Of a stretch of DNA of 64,000 nucleotides, positions 38,552-46,617 are shown one piece after another. The notes under the pieces were generated by a model. The model ran no database searches, was not told the DNA's origin, and was given only the letters and a program-made list of their open reading frames with translations. The stretch spans positions 496,001 through 560,000 of the forward strand of contig NZ_JAGGMN010000001.1 of assembly GCF_017875325.1 (NCBI RefSeq), read 5' to 3'. The translations under genes and the position numbers were made by a program. This DNA comes from Methanofollis sp. W23. GTDB lineage: Archaea; Halobacteriota; Methanomicrobia; Methanomicrobiales; Methanofollaceae. Each line of letters starts with the position of its first letter. Position 1 is the first letter of the stretch.

Positions 38552-38983
38552 TCAGAAGTCGTGGAGTGTGTACTCAATGGTTTTTGTGTTTTCATGTGGG
38601 CTTGCAACCATGATCTGCCAACTATCGCTGTCCCATGGGATGGAGAGGGTGGGCTCAGCAGAACCACCCGTGCAGACTGCAAGATGATGCTGTCCTGATG
38701 CCCCGTCATGGACACCAACATGCAATGTCTGGTTTGTGGGAGTCCATGAAACAGATAAAGTGACTTGGATTCCCTTTGACCAAGAGAATTCAGGGGAAAA
38801 AATCACTGCATGACCAGGTTTTAGAGAACTTGTATAATCGCAAATTCCAATGTCTGGGATTACGATGTTATAGTCGTCTGATGATCCTGAGATAACAGGA
38901 TACTCCAAGGCATTGTTACTCTCGCAGATTGGAGAGGCAGTTGCCCCACCATAGAGTGCACACAGTGATACCAGCAGGATCAC
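38552..38983 (-). CDS. Small secreted protein; signal peptide probably broken by a one-base shift
   Basis: The open frame gives 143 residues starting in the middle of a signal peptide (ILLVSLCALYGGATASPICE). The natural start, ATG 39001-39003 with GGAGG nine bases upstream, is out of frame because six A residues follow it (38995-39000 as T). With seven A the protein would begin MKKIGITVILLVSLCALYGG, a textbook signal peptide. Either the gene is frameshifted or phase-variable, a GTG at 38983 is used, or the sequence has an error. The mature part has two Cys and a beta-rich pattern (VTLSVSWTPTNQTLHVGVHD). I recognise no family. The region is also less GC-rich than its neighbours. Confidence 0.55.
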   Translation of the reverse strand: MILLVSLCALYGGATASPICESNNALEYPVISGSSDDYNIVIPDIGICDYTSSLKPGHAVIFSPEFSWSKGIQVTLSVSWTPTNQTLHVGVHDGASGQHHLAVCTGGSAEPTLSIPWDSDSWQIMVASPHENTKTIEYTLHDF

Positions 38984-39197
38984 AGTTATGCCAATTTTTT
39001 CATGATTTTATGCCTCCAGGGGCGTCATTCCTGCGATCAATGATTTCAGAGATGAAACACCCCTATGTTTTTCTTTGTTGGAACATCATTTCAGCGTGAG
39101 GTGAGACAGAATTTCAAAAAATGGAAATGGTATTGATTTTTTCGAAAATATTGTTTAATTGGTTGGAATTGGTCTCAAGGTGAGGGGTGCTCTCCTC

Positions 39198-40289
39198 TCA
39201 CCGCACATCGATCCTCATAAAACAGAGATAGGCAGTGAGAAAGAGCACGCCCGGGAGGGCCAGGAGGAGGACGATGTTCCCCCAGAGACCGGCAAGGACG
39301 TCTGTGAAATGCGGCGGTGCGGTGTCGGGGTCGATGACCAGAACTGAGAACGGACCCGGCTGGGTGTTTTCCTTCAATGCGACACGATAGGGATCGATGA
39401 TCGCACTGGTGATCTTAATGTAGTTCGTCTGCGGGGAGGCGGCCTCGACGACCGCGGTGACGAACGTCTTTTTCTCATAATATGCCCTGGCGTCGGCTTC
39501 GTACTTCATCATCGCCTCTTTCTCTTCCTGGAGGTCTCGCGCATGAGCATCTATGGGTTGTACGGGGCTATTCTCAGAATATATGAATGTCTGCACGAAC
39601 GGCACCTCGGGGCGATCACCCGCCCAGGTGTCGACGGCGATCTCTCCTGCAAGGGGGAGGAGGGAGGAGAGGACGATGAAGACGACGAGCGTGGCGATGA
39701 GTGCGCTCCCGCTGTCAGGCGCAAGAGTGGAGACGGTGAGGGCGAGGGTGAAATAGATGAGGAGGAAGAGGACAGAGACCACCCCGAAGGTAAGGATGGC
39801 AGAGCACTCGTCGATGGTCGGGACGATGCCGGCGATGAGGAGCATTGCAAGGGCGACGAGGAGCGCCGCCACGACCGCGAGGACGATCGCCGCTCCCCCG
39901 CCGAGGGCCTTGCCGTTGATCACCTCGTCGCGGTAGATGGGATGGGAGAGGAGGGTCTTGAGCGTCTTTGTCTCCTTCTCCTTTGAGACGAGGTCGAACC
40001 CGATCGCGATAGCAAGGACCGCCCCGATGATGACGAACTGGTCGGCGATCCCGGAGAAGACCGAGAGCACCGAGGGTCGCTCCGGCATCCATCCGGTCAG
40101 GGTGCCGCTCTCGACCGCCGCCATCGTCTCCTGGTACGAGATAAGGTCGCTGGCGTATTCGCCAAGACCCTGGTACATCCCGATGACCATGATGAGCAGG
40201 AAGAGCGCCATGAGGACAAAGAAGCGTTTGCTGGTGAGGTGGTCGACAAATTCCTTCTGTGCCACGATCAGAGATCTGGAGATCCCCAT
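39198..40289 (-). CDS. ABC-2 type transporter permease
   Basis: The 363-residue membrane protein starts MGISRSLIVAQKEFVDHLTS, a typical ABC-2/NosY-like N-terminus in which KEF is followed by a cytoplasmic loop and helix 1 (FFVLMALFLLIMVIGMY). A large extracellular loop follows, then a block of five helices in the second half, including IVLAVVAALLVALAMLLIAG and TFGVVSVLFLLIYFTLALT. The conserved SKEKETKTLKTLLSHPIYRDEVINGK loop is diagnostic. GGAGG at 40296-40300 suits the second of two ATGs (40289). No ATPase gene is adjacent, so its partner must be elsewhere. The substrate is unknown. Confidence 0.83.
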   Translation of the reverse strand: MGISRSLIVAQKEFVDHLTSKRFFVLMALFLLIMVIGMYQGLGEYASDLISYQETMAAVESGTLTGWMPERPSVLSVFSGIADQFVIIGAVLAIAIGFDLVSKEKETKTLKTLLSHPIYRDEVINGKALGGGAAIVLAVVAALLVALAMLLIAGIVPTIDECSAILTFGVVSVLFLLIYFTLALTVSTLAPDSGSALIATLVVFIVLSSLLPLAGEIAVDTWAGDRPEVPFVQTFIYSENSPVQPIDAHARDLQEEKEAMMKYEADARAYYEKKTFVTAVVEAASPQTNYIKITSAIIDPYRVALKENTQPGPFSVLVIDPDTAPPHFTDVLAGLWGNIVLLLALPGVLFLTAYLCFMRIDVR

Positions 40290-40299
40290 CATCCACCTC

Positions 40300-40738
40300 C
40301 TCGTGGCTGGAGGAACGCGGTGCGGGGTACGTGGAGTGACGCCATCATCATTGCTCCGCTGGAATATCATATTATGATGATGAAGAATAGTGTTCCAGAA
40401 AATGGAACGACAGGATCTGTAGATGCTGACGAGGAATAGTGTTGAAGGTTTTTAGCCATTTCAATCTCGTTCTTGCCTGCACCTCGATGGTCAGAGATCT
40501 TCTCAAAATTCTCTTCTACAATTCTCTGAAAAACAAGAGAGAAGAGGAGTGTGTTCTCTCATCTGGATCATCAAATGCCCTCCCCCCTGCATTGCACTCG
40601 TGGGATCGGTGACAGTGAGCGACAGCGAACATAAGAACCACAAAATATTTCGAGGGAAGAGCGACATTGAGATCTCTACCATCACAAGGTAGATTTTGAG
40701 GAGCGAACATAATAAAATTAGAGACACTCTATAAAATC
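40300..40738. other. Gene-free stretch, partly AT-rich
   Basis: Apart from the upstream region of the permease (to about 40380) I see no convincing gene. Two short similar pieces, CAGCGAACATAAGAACC (40626-40642) and GAGCGAACATAATAAA (40701-40716), are noted. The composition is much less GC-rich than in the flanking genes. It ends where a family A element begins (40739). Confidence 0.5.
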
Positions 40739-41188
40739 GGCTTTGTAGAAAACCCTCACTTCTTCTCAGTGCAAGGGTGACTCAATCGCCTTCCCACACA
40801 ATCACACCGGGGGCATCGTCCCCGGCCGAAGAAGGGGGAAGGCGGGTGACATACATTCTCCTCACACAATAGGTGGAGGTTTACCATGAAAATGATCCTG
40901 ACGATAATCTCTCCGGGTTTTATGAGAATTTGAAGTGTGGGAAGGCGCGATGATCGGGTGTGCCGCCCCGCCCCCCATCGTCGAATCGTCCCTGTCATCT
41001 CGTGCTGGGGGGGGCGCTGCCCCCTGACCCCCCGGAGAGAGGAGAGGGGTGGGGCGGTAGGTGAGTGGTGTTTCCTCCGTGGTGTCCTGCGCTACAGGGG
41101 GAGCACGGATCCACACACCCTGGGGAACTACGATCATGTTCAATCGCGTATGCGTGAACCGGAGGTTCATGCCGGATTCTACAGAGCC
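40739..41188. repeat. Long family A element (450 bp) with type ii left and type iii right ends
   Basis: The left end GGCTTTGTAGAAAACCCTCA (40739) continues CTTCTTCTCAGTGCAAGGG. The right end GCCGGATTCTACAGAGCC finishes at 41188. Between them are the GGGGGCATCGTCCCCGG core, a piece shared with 57785-57860 (GAAAATGATCCTGACG), a GGGGGGGGCGCTGCCCCC hairpin and module D in minus orientation (TATGCGTGAACCGGAGGTTC). The flanking bases show no clear direct repeat. Confidence 0.65.
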
Positions 41189-41210
41189 AAAAGGCGAGAA
41201 CTCTTCTTGA

Positions 41211-41320
41211 CATTTCACCATCAAAGTGATGAAGTTTCTGCGCAACCGGGTGGAGGATCCCATCAGGGGAAACGACAAGCACTACCTCGCCTGCTTCAAG
41301 GACCACGGACTTGAACTGAG
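41211..41320 (+). pseudogene. Fragment of a hemerythrin-like (HHE) protein
   Basis: The frame reads HFTIKVMKFLRNRVEDPIRG then NDKHYLACFKDHGLEL. This matches the last helix and C-terminus of bacteriohemerythrins (FL..WL..HI...D..Y..FL...G), with the HI iron-ligand position changed to PI and the preceding helices missing. A repeat element ends at 41188, just before it, so insertion or deletion may have removed the rest. Past about 41320 the frame continues to 41435 without resemblance. No ribosome site is seen. Confidence 0.5.
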
Positions 41321-41567
41321 ATTATCCTCTCCAGCGATAGTGCCGCATATTGGTCTTGATCGCTGGACAGGAAGATCATTGATCATGTGTGAATCGAGGT
41401 CTTCGAGGAAATCCTCAGTGAACTGTGTAGATTAATTCCAGATCTGTTGCGTTGGTCGTAGAATATTACACGCGGTGGGTTCAGATGGTCTTTGGGCTCC
41501 TGATTCTGTATCATGTGGGAGGAAGACGAGTGATCAAAGGGATAACTCTAACAAAAATGTATGAAGA

Positions 41568-42371
41568 TTATTCCCCGTTCTTCCTGAACGCCCGCTCTTT
41601 CTCGACGAGGTGCTCTGCAAGGAGCTGCGGGATCGGGGCCGCCATGCAGTGCCAGTTCGGGGTGCCGTTCACCTCGAGGACCGTGTAGCCGTCGGCGGTC
41701 TCGAGGAGGTCGACCCCGCAGTACGCCGCGCCTACCGCCCTTGCCGCCCCGGCGGCGACCTCCTGCATCTCGGCGTCGACCTCGACCGGGGTGCCGGTGC
41801 CGCCCTGGTGGATGTTGTGGGTGAGGTGCGGGGACTGCCGGCAGATCGCCCCGACCGCCTCCCCGTCGATGACAAAGACGCGGTAGTCGCGGTCGTTGGG
41901 GACGTACTCCTGGAGATAATAGGGGGCTTCACCGAGATCGCCCTCGTTGTTGATGAGGCAGACCCCGATCCCGTCATACCCATAGACCGGTTTGATGACT
42001 GCCTTGCCGTGTCTGGCCAGGAAGGCGGCGGCAAGGTCGCGTGAGGCCGTGAAAAGCGTCTCAGGTGAAGAGACGCCATGTTTGAGAAGGAGCGCGGTCG
42101 TCTTTACCTTGCTTGCGCAGGTGGCGATGGCGTCTGGCGGGTTGATGACCAGGTTGTCAAGAGAGAGGACATCCAGGCACTCGAACTGGTGAATGTCCTG
42201 CTTCATCCCGCAGACCCAGATCAGGTCGCCGCTGACCTCTGCGGCAAGGGGATCGATGGCGTCAAGGTCGAGGACCGAAAAGTCCGCCCCTATCTGCCTG
42301 AGGGCCGCGGTCACCATAGCAGTCGAGTTGTCGTCAGGGGTGTCGGTCGGTTTTGGTACGATGTGGATCAT
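41568..42371 (-). CDS. ATP-grasp (RimK-type) glutamate ligase, MptN/CofF-like
   Basis: The 267-residue ATP-grasp protein contains ASKVKTTALLLKHGVSSPET, the KPVYGYDGIGV glycine-rich nucleotide loop, YYLQEYVPNDRDYRVFVIDG, and the metal motif TVLEVNGTPNW. RimK-like ligases in methanogens add glutamate to coenzymes: MptN to tetrahydromethanopterin and CofF to F420. In Methanocaldococcus, mptN (MJ0620) adjoins the tetraether synthase gene MJ0619. A homologue of the latter is 2.6 kb to the right here, which favours MptN. The start is ATG 42371, with GTG 42377 also possible. Confidence 0.75.
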   Translation of the reverse strand: MIHIVPKPTDTPDDNSTAMVTAALRQIGADFSVLDLDAIDPLAAEVSGDLIWVCGMKQDIHQFECLDVLSLDNLVINPPDAIATCASKVKTTALLLKHGVSSPETLFTASRDLAAAFLARHGKAVIKPVYGYDGIGVCLINNEGDLGEAPYYLQEYVPNDRDYRVFVIDGEAVGAICRQSPHLTHNIHQGGTGTPVEVDAEMQEVAAGAARAVGAAYCGVDLLETADGYTVLEVNGTPNWHCMAAPIPQLLAEHLVEKERAFRKNGE

Positions 42372-42475
42372 GCTCACTCACGCTCTTGTGTCGCCGGCGC
42401 CAGGGGGCCGGACCGATTGTACCAGGTACTCGGCCGGTGGAGGGGATGAACATATCTATTCAGCCCCAGGCACCC

Positions 42476-43072
42476 TCAGATCTCGCCGAGCCCCGCCTCG
42501 ACCTTCTCAAGGAGCGTCTCGACAGCGCGGGCCTTCCCGAGCGCCTCGGGATTCAGGCCCGCCTCCAGGTTCAGGGCCGCCTCGTCGCAGAGGATCTCGA
42601 CCCGTCTGAGCAACCGTTCAGGCCTGGCTACCTCCTCCCCGCGGTCTTTCAACTGCCTCACCTCGTCCCTGACCGAGAGGACCTCACTCCTGGTGTCCAT
42701 GAGGTGCCGTTTCAACTCCTCTGCCACGCCAGGCCCCTCGAGAAGACGCCCTTCTTCCTCCCCTTCGGTCATGGCCCTGAGTTCGTCGTCGATATCGATG
42801 AGCGCAAGGGTGAGATGATGGACGAGCGGGCTGGAATTCGTCTCTTTGCTCGGGGTTTCGGATCGGTAGACGATCTGCAGGTCGGGCCCTGTCCGTCTCA
42901 CCTCTATAGTCCCGTACTCTCCCATCCAGGCGGTCTGGATCAGCGCCCACCCGGCAGAGTCGTCAGGCACGACTTCAGCCCCACTCTCTCTCAGAACCTC
43001 GACCAGGCGGTCAAGAAAGAGGTGATGAACCGTGGTCAGGCCATGGGCATAATATGTGTATGGCATGCACAC
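42476..43072 (-). CDS. Unknown protein with C-terminal coiled coil
   Basis: The 198-residue soluble protein has an N-terminal alpha/beta part (SGAEVVPDDSAGWALIQTAW, GTIEVRRTGPDLQIVY) and a long charged helix from about residue 95 on, with heptad-like spacing (EELKRHLMDTRSEVLSVRDE, RQLKDRGEEVARPERLLRRV). I recognise no family. The start is GTG 43072 or ATG 43066. A TATA box at 43097-43104 (minus) puts the transcription start within a few bases, so translation is probably leaderless. The stop is about 100 bases from the ligase gene on the same strand. Confidence 0.65.
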   Translation of the reverse strand: MCMPYTYYAHGLTTVHHLFLDRLVEVLRESGAEVVPDDSAGWALIQTAWMGEYGTIEVRRTGPDLQIVYRSETPSKETNSSPLVHHLTLALIDIDDELRAMTEGEEEGRLLEGPGVAEELKRHLMDTRSEVLSVRDEVRQLKDRGEEVARPERLLRRVEILCDEAALNLEAGLNPEALGKARAVETLLEKVEAGLGEI

Positions 43073-43096
43073 CCCATCCGTTCAACCGCGTCTGTT

Positions 43097-43131
43097 CATA
43101 TAAGCGTTCTGGTCCCGGTCCATGGACCGGG
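43097..43131. promoter_or_regulatory. TATA box plus 18-bp perfect palindrome
   Basis: On the minus strand CTTATATG (43097-43104) is a good TATA box for the gene starting at 43072. Ten bases upstream of it lies CCCGGTCCATGGACCGGG (43114-43131), a perfect palindrome in the divergent region shared with the dehydrogenase gene at 43303. The position suits an activator or repressor site. Confidence 0.5.
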
Positions 43132-43302
43132 GTGGCTCCCGCCCGGCCGTTTGGAGGTCTGTCTCTCTCGCGGTATCGACCGTGCAATCTTCCTGCGGGA
43201 TCGCATCTGAATCTGATTTTGTCCATCCGGGTCCGGGTCACTGGATCGCCCCTCCCTCCTCTCACCGGCAGGGATTAGTACAGGAAATGCGGTATCTCGG
43301 CC

Positions 43303-44238
43303 ATGAAATATTACCCTGAACGGGTGCTCCTCCCTCCGCTCGCCACCATCAACCAGGCGATCGAGAGGGGCTTCAGGGAACACGGGGAAGGACGGGTGCA
43401 GATGCCGGCGAAAGTCTATGTGTACTTTGAGAAGGGGGACTTCAGGACCATGCCTGCCTCCCTCCCCGGCCTCGGCATCGCAGGGGTCAAGATCGTCAAT
43501 GTCCACCCAGAGAACCCGATGATCGGTCTCCCGACGGTGATGGCCCTCACTGTCATCCTCGACCCTGAGACAGGGGTGCCAGAAGCGGTCCTGAATGCCA
43601 CGCTTCTCACCGACCTGCGGACCGGTGCGGCTGGGGCGGTCGCGGCAAAGTATCTTGCGCCGAAGAGGTCGGTGACGCTCGGCGTCATCGGGAGCGGCCG
43701 GCAGGCCGTCGCCCAGGTGAACGCCATCGCTGAAGTCGTGGAGATCGAGGAGATGCGAGTCTGGAGCAGGACGCCGACGAACGCCGAGCGGTTCGGTGCC
43801 TTCTTCGATGCTATCTCCTGCACCTGGGGGTCGATCGAGCGCGCCTGCGACGCTGACCTCGTCGTCACCACCACGCCGTCACGCAGGCCCCTGGTCCGCA
43901 CCGAATGGATCCACGAGGGGACGCATATCAATGCCATCGGGGCCGACGCCCCTGGAAAAGAGGAACTCGACCCCGCTCTCCTCAGCCGTGCCCGCGTCTT
44001 TGTCGACGACATGGAGCAGGCCGTCCATTCAGGCGAGGTGAATGTCCCCATCTCGGCCGGACTTTATTCCGCCGACGAGATTGCAGGGACTCTCGGTGAG
44101 GTGGTGTGCGGGAGAAAGAGGCGGGAGACAGGGGAGGAGGTGACGGTCTTTGACTCCACCGGGCTTGCGGTCCAGGACCTGGCCATCGCCGCCCTTGTTA
44201 TGGAATCGGACGAAGGGACTGAATTGAGGTTCCCGTGA
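43303..44238 (+). CDS. ala: Alanine dehydrogenase / ornithine cyclodeaminase family (archaeal type)
   Basis: The 311-residue NAD-dependent enzyme is of the ornithine cyclodeaminase/mu-crystallin superfamily. Visible are MPAKVYVYFEKGDFRTMPAS with the substrate residues, VKIVNVHPENP, the Rossmann motif GVIGSGRQAVAQ, VVTTTPSRRPLV and INAIGADAPGKEEL. In archaea, members of this family act as alanine dehydrogenases (AF1665 type); ornithine cyclodeaminase activity is the alternative. The start is ATG 43303. Confidence 0.85.
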   Translation: MKYYPERVLLPPLATINQAIERGFREHGEGRVQMPAKVYVYFEKGDFRTMPASLPGLGIAGVKIVNVHPENPMIGLPTVMALTVILDPETGVPEAVLNATLLTDLRTGAAGAVAAKYLAPKRSVTLGVIGSGRQAVAQVNAIAEVVEIEEMRVWSRTPTNAERFGAFFDAISCTWGSIERACDADLVVTTTPSRRPLVRTEWIHEGTHINAIGADAPGKEELDPALLSRARVFVDDMEQAVHSGEVNVPISAGLYSADEIAGTLGEVVCGRKRRETGEEVTVFDSTGLAVQDLAIAALVMESDEGTELRFP

Positions 44239-44257
44239 ATGGAAGTTCAGGATTTAT

Positions 44258-44643
44258 GGGTCTGTAGAAACCCCTACTCTACTCATCATGGGGAGAATGT
44301 GTGTCACACACTTTCCTATAGTCTCTTGCCGGGGACGTGCCGCCCTTCGAACCTCCAGAAGCAAGATAGGGGTGGGAAGGCAGAATGGACGACTATGACA
44401 AGAGTGCCGCCGTCCTCGTCCTATCGTGCGGCGGGGGGAGACCCTCCGGAACCCTCCCGTGGCGAGGATCGGGGAGGGGCGGCGGCGAAGCGGTGATCTC
44501 CGCTCGCCGCCCCAGTGCGAAGAGCGTGAACAGCGACATCCCGGGTGGACTCTCAGGGGGATGACATGACACTGCTCCAGAGACCCACGATCATTTCATC
44601 CCGTATGCGTGAGCCCGTGGCTCACGCCAGATTCTCCAGGGCC
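44258..44643. repeat. Family A/D repeat element
   Basis: The left end GGGTCTGTAGAAACCCC (44258) runs through CTTCCTAT-type core sequences and a GGGGGGAGACCCTCC hairpin into module D in minus orientation (CCAGAGACCCACGATCATTT, TATGCGTGAGCCCGTGGCTC). It closes with ATTCTCCAGGGCC at 44643. A short module C remnant (AGAACTTCAGAAAA) follows. Confidence 0.6.
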
Positions 44644-44669
44644 AGAACTTCAGAAAAAACCGTTCATCG

Positions 44670-44906
44670 AGCTCTGTAGAAGCCGTCTTGATGGTTTTTT
44701 TCGACGGAGTGCTGGCCGCCCCCCCCCGAACCCCCCGCGCAATGATAGACGGTGGACGGCATTACGCTCTTCATCATGACGATTGATTTTGCCTTCCCAG
44801 CCCCATCGTGGTCCGGGGGTCGGGGGGCAACGCCCCGGGCGTGATTGTGTGGGAAGGCGATTGCGTCACCCTTACACCGAGAGGAAGTGAGGGTTTCTAC
44901 AAAGCC
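44670..44906. mobile_element. Family A element (237 bp) with a perfect 8-bp target duplication
   Basis: The element begins AGCTCTGTAGAAGCCGTC at 44670 and ends GGGTTTCTACAAAGCC at 44906. GTTCATCG is present immediately on both sides (44662-44669 and 44907-44914), the clearest target-site duplication in the window. The interior has a CCGCCCCCC hairpin, ACGGTGGACGGCATTACGCT, TTGCCTTCCC, GGGGGCAACGCCCC, GTGGGAAGGCGATTG and a right arm homologous to the element at 54075-54304. It has no coding capacity. Confidence 0.78.
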
Positions 44907-45002
44907 GTTCATCGTGAAAAAATAGGCGTGCCACCCCTCCCCTGTGATTACAGGGGTCAGATGCCACCCAGAAAAAGGATGAGATGTTTATTGTGCCTGG
45001 TC

Positions 45003-46472
45003 TTACTCCTCTTTCTCAAGAGGCTGAGCAAACTTCTTCCAGACCTTTTCACGATAGACCGGCCCCGAGTTGTAGGTGCAGAACGGGATCATCCTGCCGT
45101 CCGGCGTCGTGTAATGGATACAGCAGCGCTGCACCCGTTCGAGGTCATAGTTGAAGTTGTCCATGAAGTGCATCGTGCCGATGAAGATCGCGTTCCAGTG
45201 GAAGTCCCTGAGTGCGTCGAAGTTCTGGAACACCAGTGCCTCTCCGAGAAGTTTCCAGAGTTTCGTCCCATTGACCTCACCTTTCGAGGCCGAGGCGCTC
45301 ATCTCCCTCACACCCTCGATCAGAGACATGTACTTGTTGATCGTCCCCCCGCTCTTCATCCTGACGGCCATCGTGTCGATCGCCTCGAAGAACTTATCGA
45401 CATCGACCATCTCGTTGATCGGCGTGAATTTGTCCCCCTCGACAAAGACATAGGTCGCCGCACCACAGTGCTGGTGGGTGGTGAACCGCACCTGGGGCCT
45501 GCCGGTATATGCCTCGACCAGGTCGGAGATCGGGATGACGCACGGCACCGGATAGAAATAGTCCTTCTTAATCACGCCATCAGTCTGCTCCTCGATCCGG
45601 TCGGCAAGGTCCGGGATGGTCACCCGCTCCCGCTTGATATCGTCCTCGCTCGCCGCCCCAGTAAAGGCGACCGGCTGGAAGTTGACCCCGCGGACGACTT
45701 CCACGTTCTCGGCGGCATATTTCAGGATCGCCCCGATCTCGTGGTCGTTCCTGCCATTGATGATCGTGGGGACGAGCACGACCCCGAGCCCGACTTCCTT
45801 ACAGTGCTCGACGACCTTCAGGCTCGTGGGAAGAATCTGGTTCGTCTCCCTGGTGACCCCATCGAAGTGAAGGTACACCGTGCTGAGCCCGACATCTTTG
45901 AGCTCCTGCACATAGGTAATGTCCTTTGCCAGTTTGATCCCGTTGGTTGCGATCTGGACCTGGGAGAACCCCATCTCTTTGGCCTTCCAGATGATCTCGT
46001 GGAGGTCGTCTCGCATCGTCGGCTCTCCTCCAGAGAACTGGACCGCCGGGGGTGGGACCGGTTTCTCCTCCCTGAGCATCTCCATCATCCCGATCACCTC
46101 GTCGAAACTCGGTTCATAGACAAATCCGCATGCCCGTGCATTGGCAAAACAGAAGTCACAGTGGAGATTGCACCGGTTCGTCAGGTCGATATTGGCAAGG
46201 AGTGTCCCAGAGTGGTGGTTCGAGCAGAGTCCACATGCTCCCGGACAGTCCCCTGGCCCGGCTGAGTTCTGGGGGTTTACGACACCGTCACCTATGCTCT
46301 CATACGCATCGAAGCGTCTGTACATCTCTGCATCTGACCAGTAGAGGTTCTTTGCGGTACCGTGGTCAGGGCAGGTGCGGGTGATCCAGACCTTCCCGTC
46401 CTCCTCAGTGATCTCCGCATCAAGCACTTTTCTACACACTGGACATAGGCTTTTGGTTTCTTTTAGGAGCAT
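45003..46472 (-). CDS. tes: Radical SAM protein, tetraether lipid synthase (Tes)-like
   Basis: The 489-residue protein has an N-terminal rubredoxin-like zinc or iron site (LCPVCRKVLDAEI...TCPDHG), further cysteines (CPGACGLCSNHH), the radical SAM cluster CNLHCDFCFANA, the SAM motif FSGGEPTMRDDL, and a C-terminal auxiliary-cluster region (CCIHYTTPDGRMIPFCTYNS). This layout matches the Methanocaldococcus MJ0619 family, shown to join archaeol chains into tetraether lipids; other radical SAM roles in this family are not excluded. It is divergent from carS, an archaeal lipid gene. GGTGG lies upstream of ATG 46472. Confidence 0.78.
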   Translation of the reverse strand: MLLKETKSLCPVCRKVLDAEITEEDGKVWITRTCPDHGTAKNLYWSDAEMYRRFDAYESIGDGVVNPQNSAGPGDCPGACGLCSNHHSGTLLANIDLTNRCNLHCDFCFANARACGFVYEPSFDEVIGMMEMLREEKPVPPPAVQFSGGEPTMRDDLHEIIWKAKEMGFSQVQIATNGIKLAKDITYVQELKDVGLSTVYLHFDGVTRETNQILPTSLKVVEHCKEVGLGVVLVPTIINGRNDHEIGAILKYAAENVEVVRGVNFQPVAFTGAASEDDIKRERVTIPDLADRIEEQTDGVIKKDYFYPVPCVIPISDLVEAYTGRPQVRFTTHQHCGAATYVFVEGDKFTPINEMVDVDKFFEAIDTMAVRMKSGGTINKYMSLIEGVREMSASASKGEVNGTKLWKLLGEALVFQNFDALRDFHWNAIFIGTMHFMDNFNYDLERVQRCCIHYTTPDGRMIPFCTYNSGPVYREKVWKKFAQPLEKEE

Positions 46473-46504
46473 ATCTCATCCACCGGCATTGTCTTTACAA
46501 TAGC

Positions 46505-46575
46505 ATTCCAATAATATATGGTACCGACTGTGTTGGGCGTTGACAAAGTGATTTGACCCGACAAGCATTTAAACT
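46505..46575. promoter_or_regulatory. Divergent promoter region of tes and carS
   Basis: Two AT-rich elements lie in the 145-base gap. On the minus strand CATATATTATTGG (46508-46520) would serve tes. On the plus strand CATTTAAACTTAAG (46565-46578) lies about 45 bases before GTG 46618 and would serve carS-pyrE. Confidence 0.45.
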
Positions 46576-46617
46576 TAAGTAAGAATTGAGGGGATTTGTA
46601 TTATTGGTATCGTTGAT

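Noticed and set aside
40503-40727. A 74-codon minus-strand frame in the AT-rich stretch
   Set aside because: It has no ribosome site or resemblance, and the second half reads through direct-repeat-like DNA.
42353-43210. A 285-codon plus-strand frame opposite the coiled-coil protein gene
   Set aside because: It is antisense to a frame with a good TATA box and ordered sequence, and it spans the promoter palindrome.
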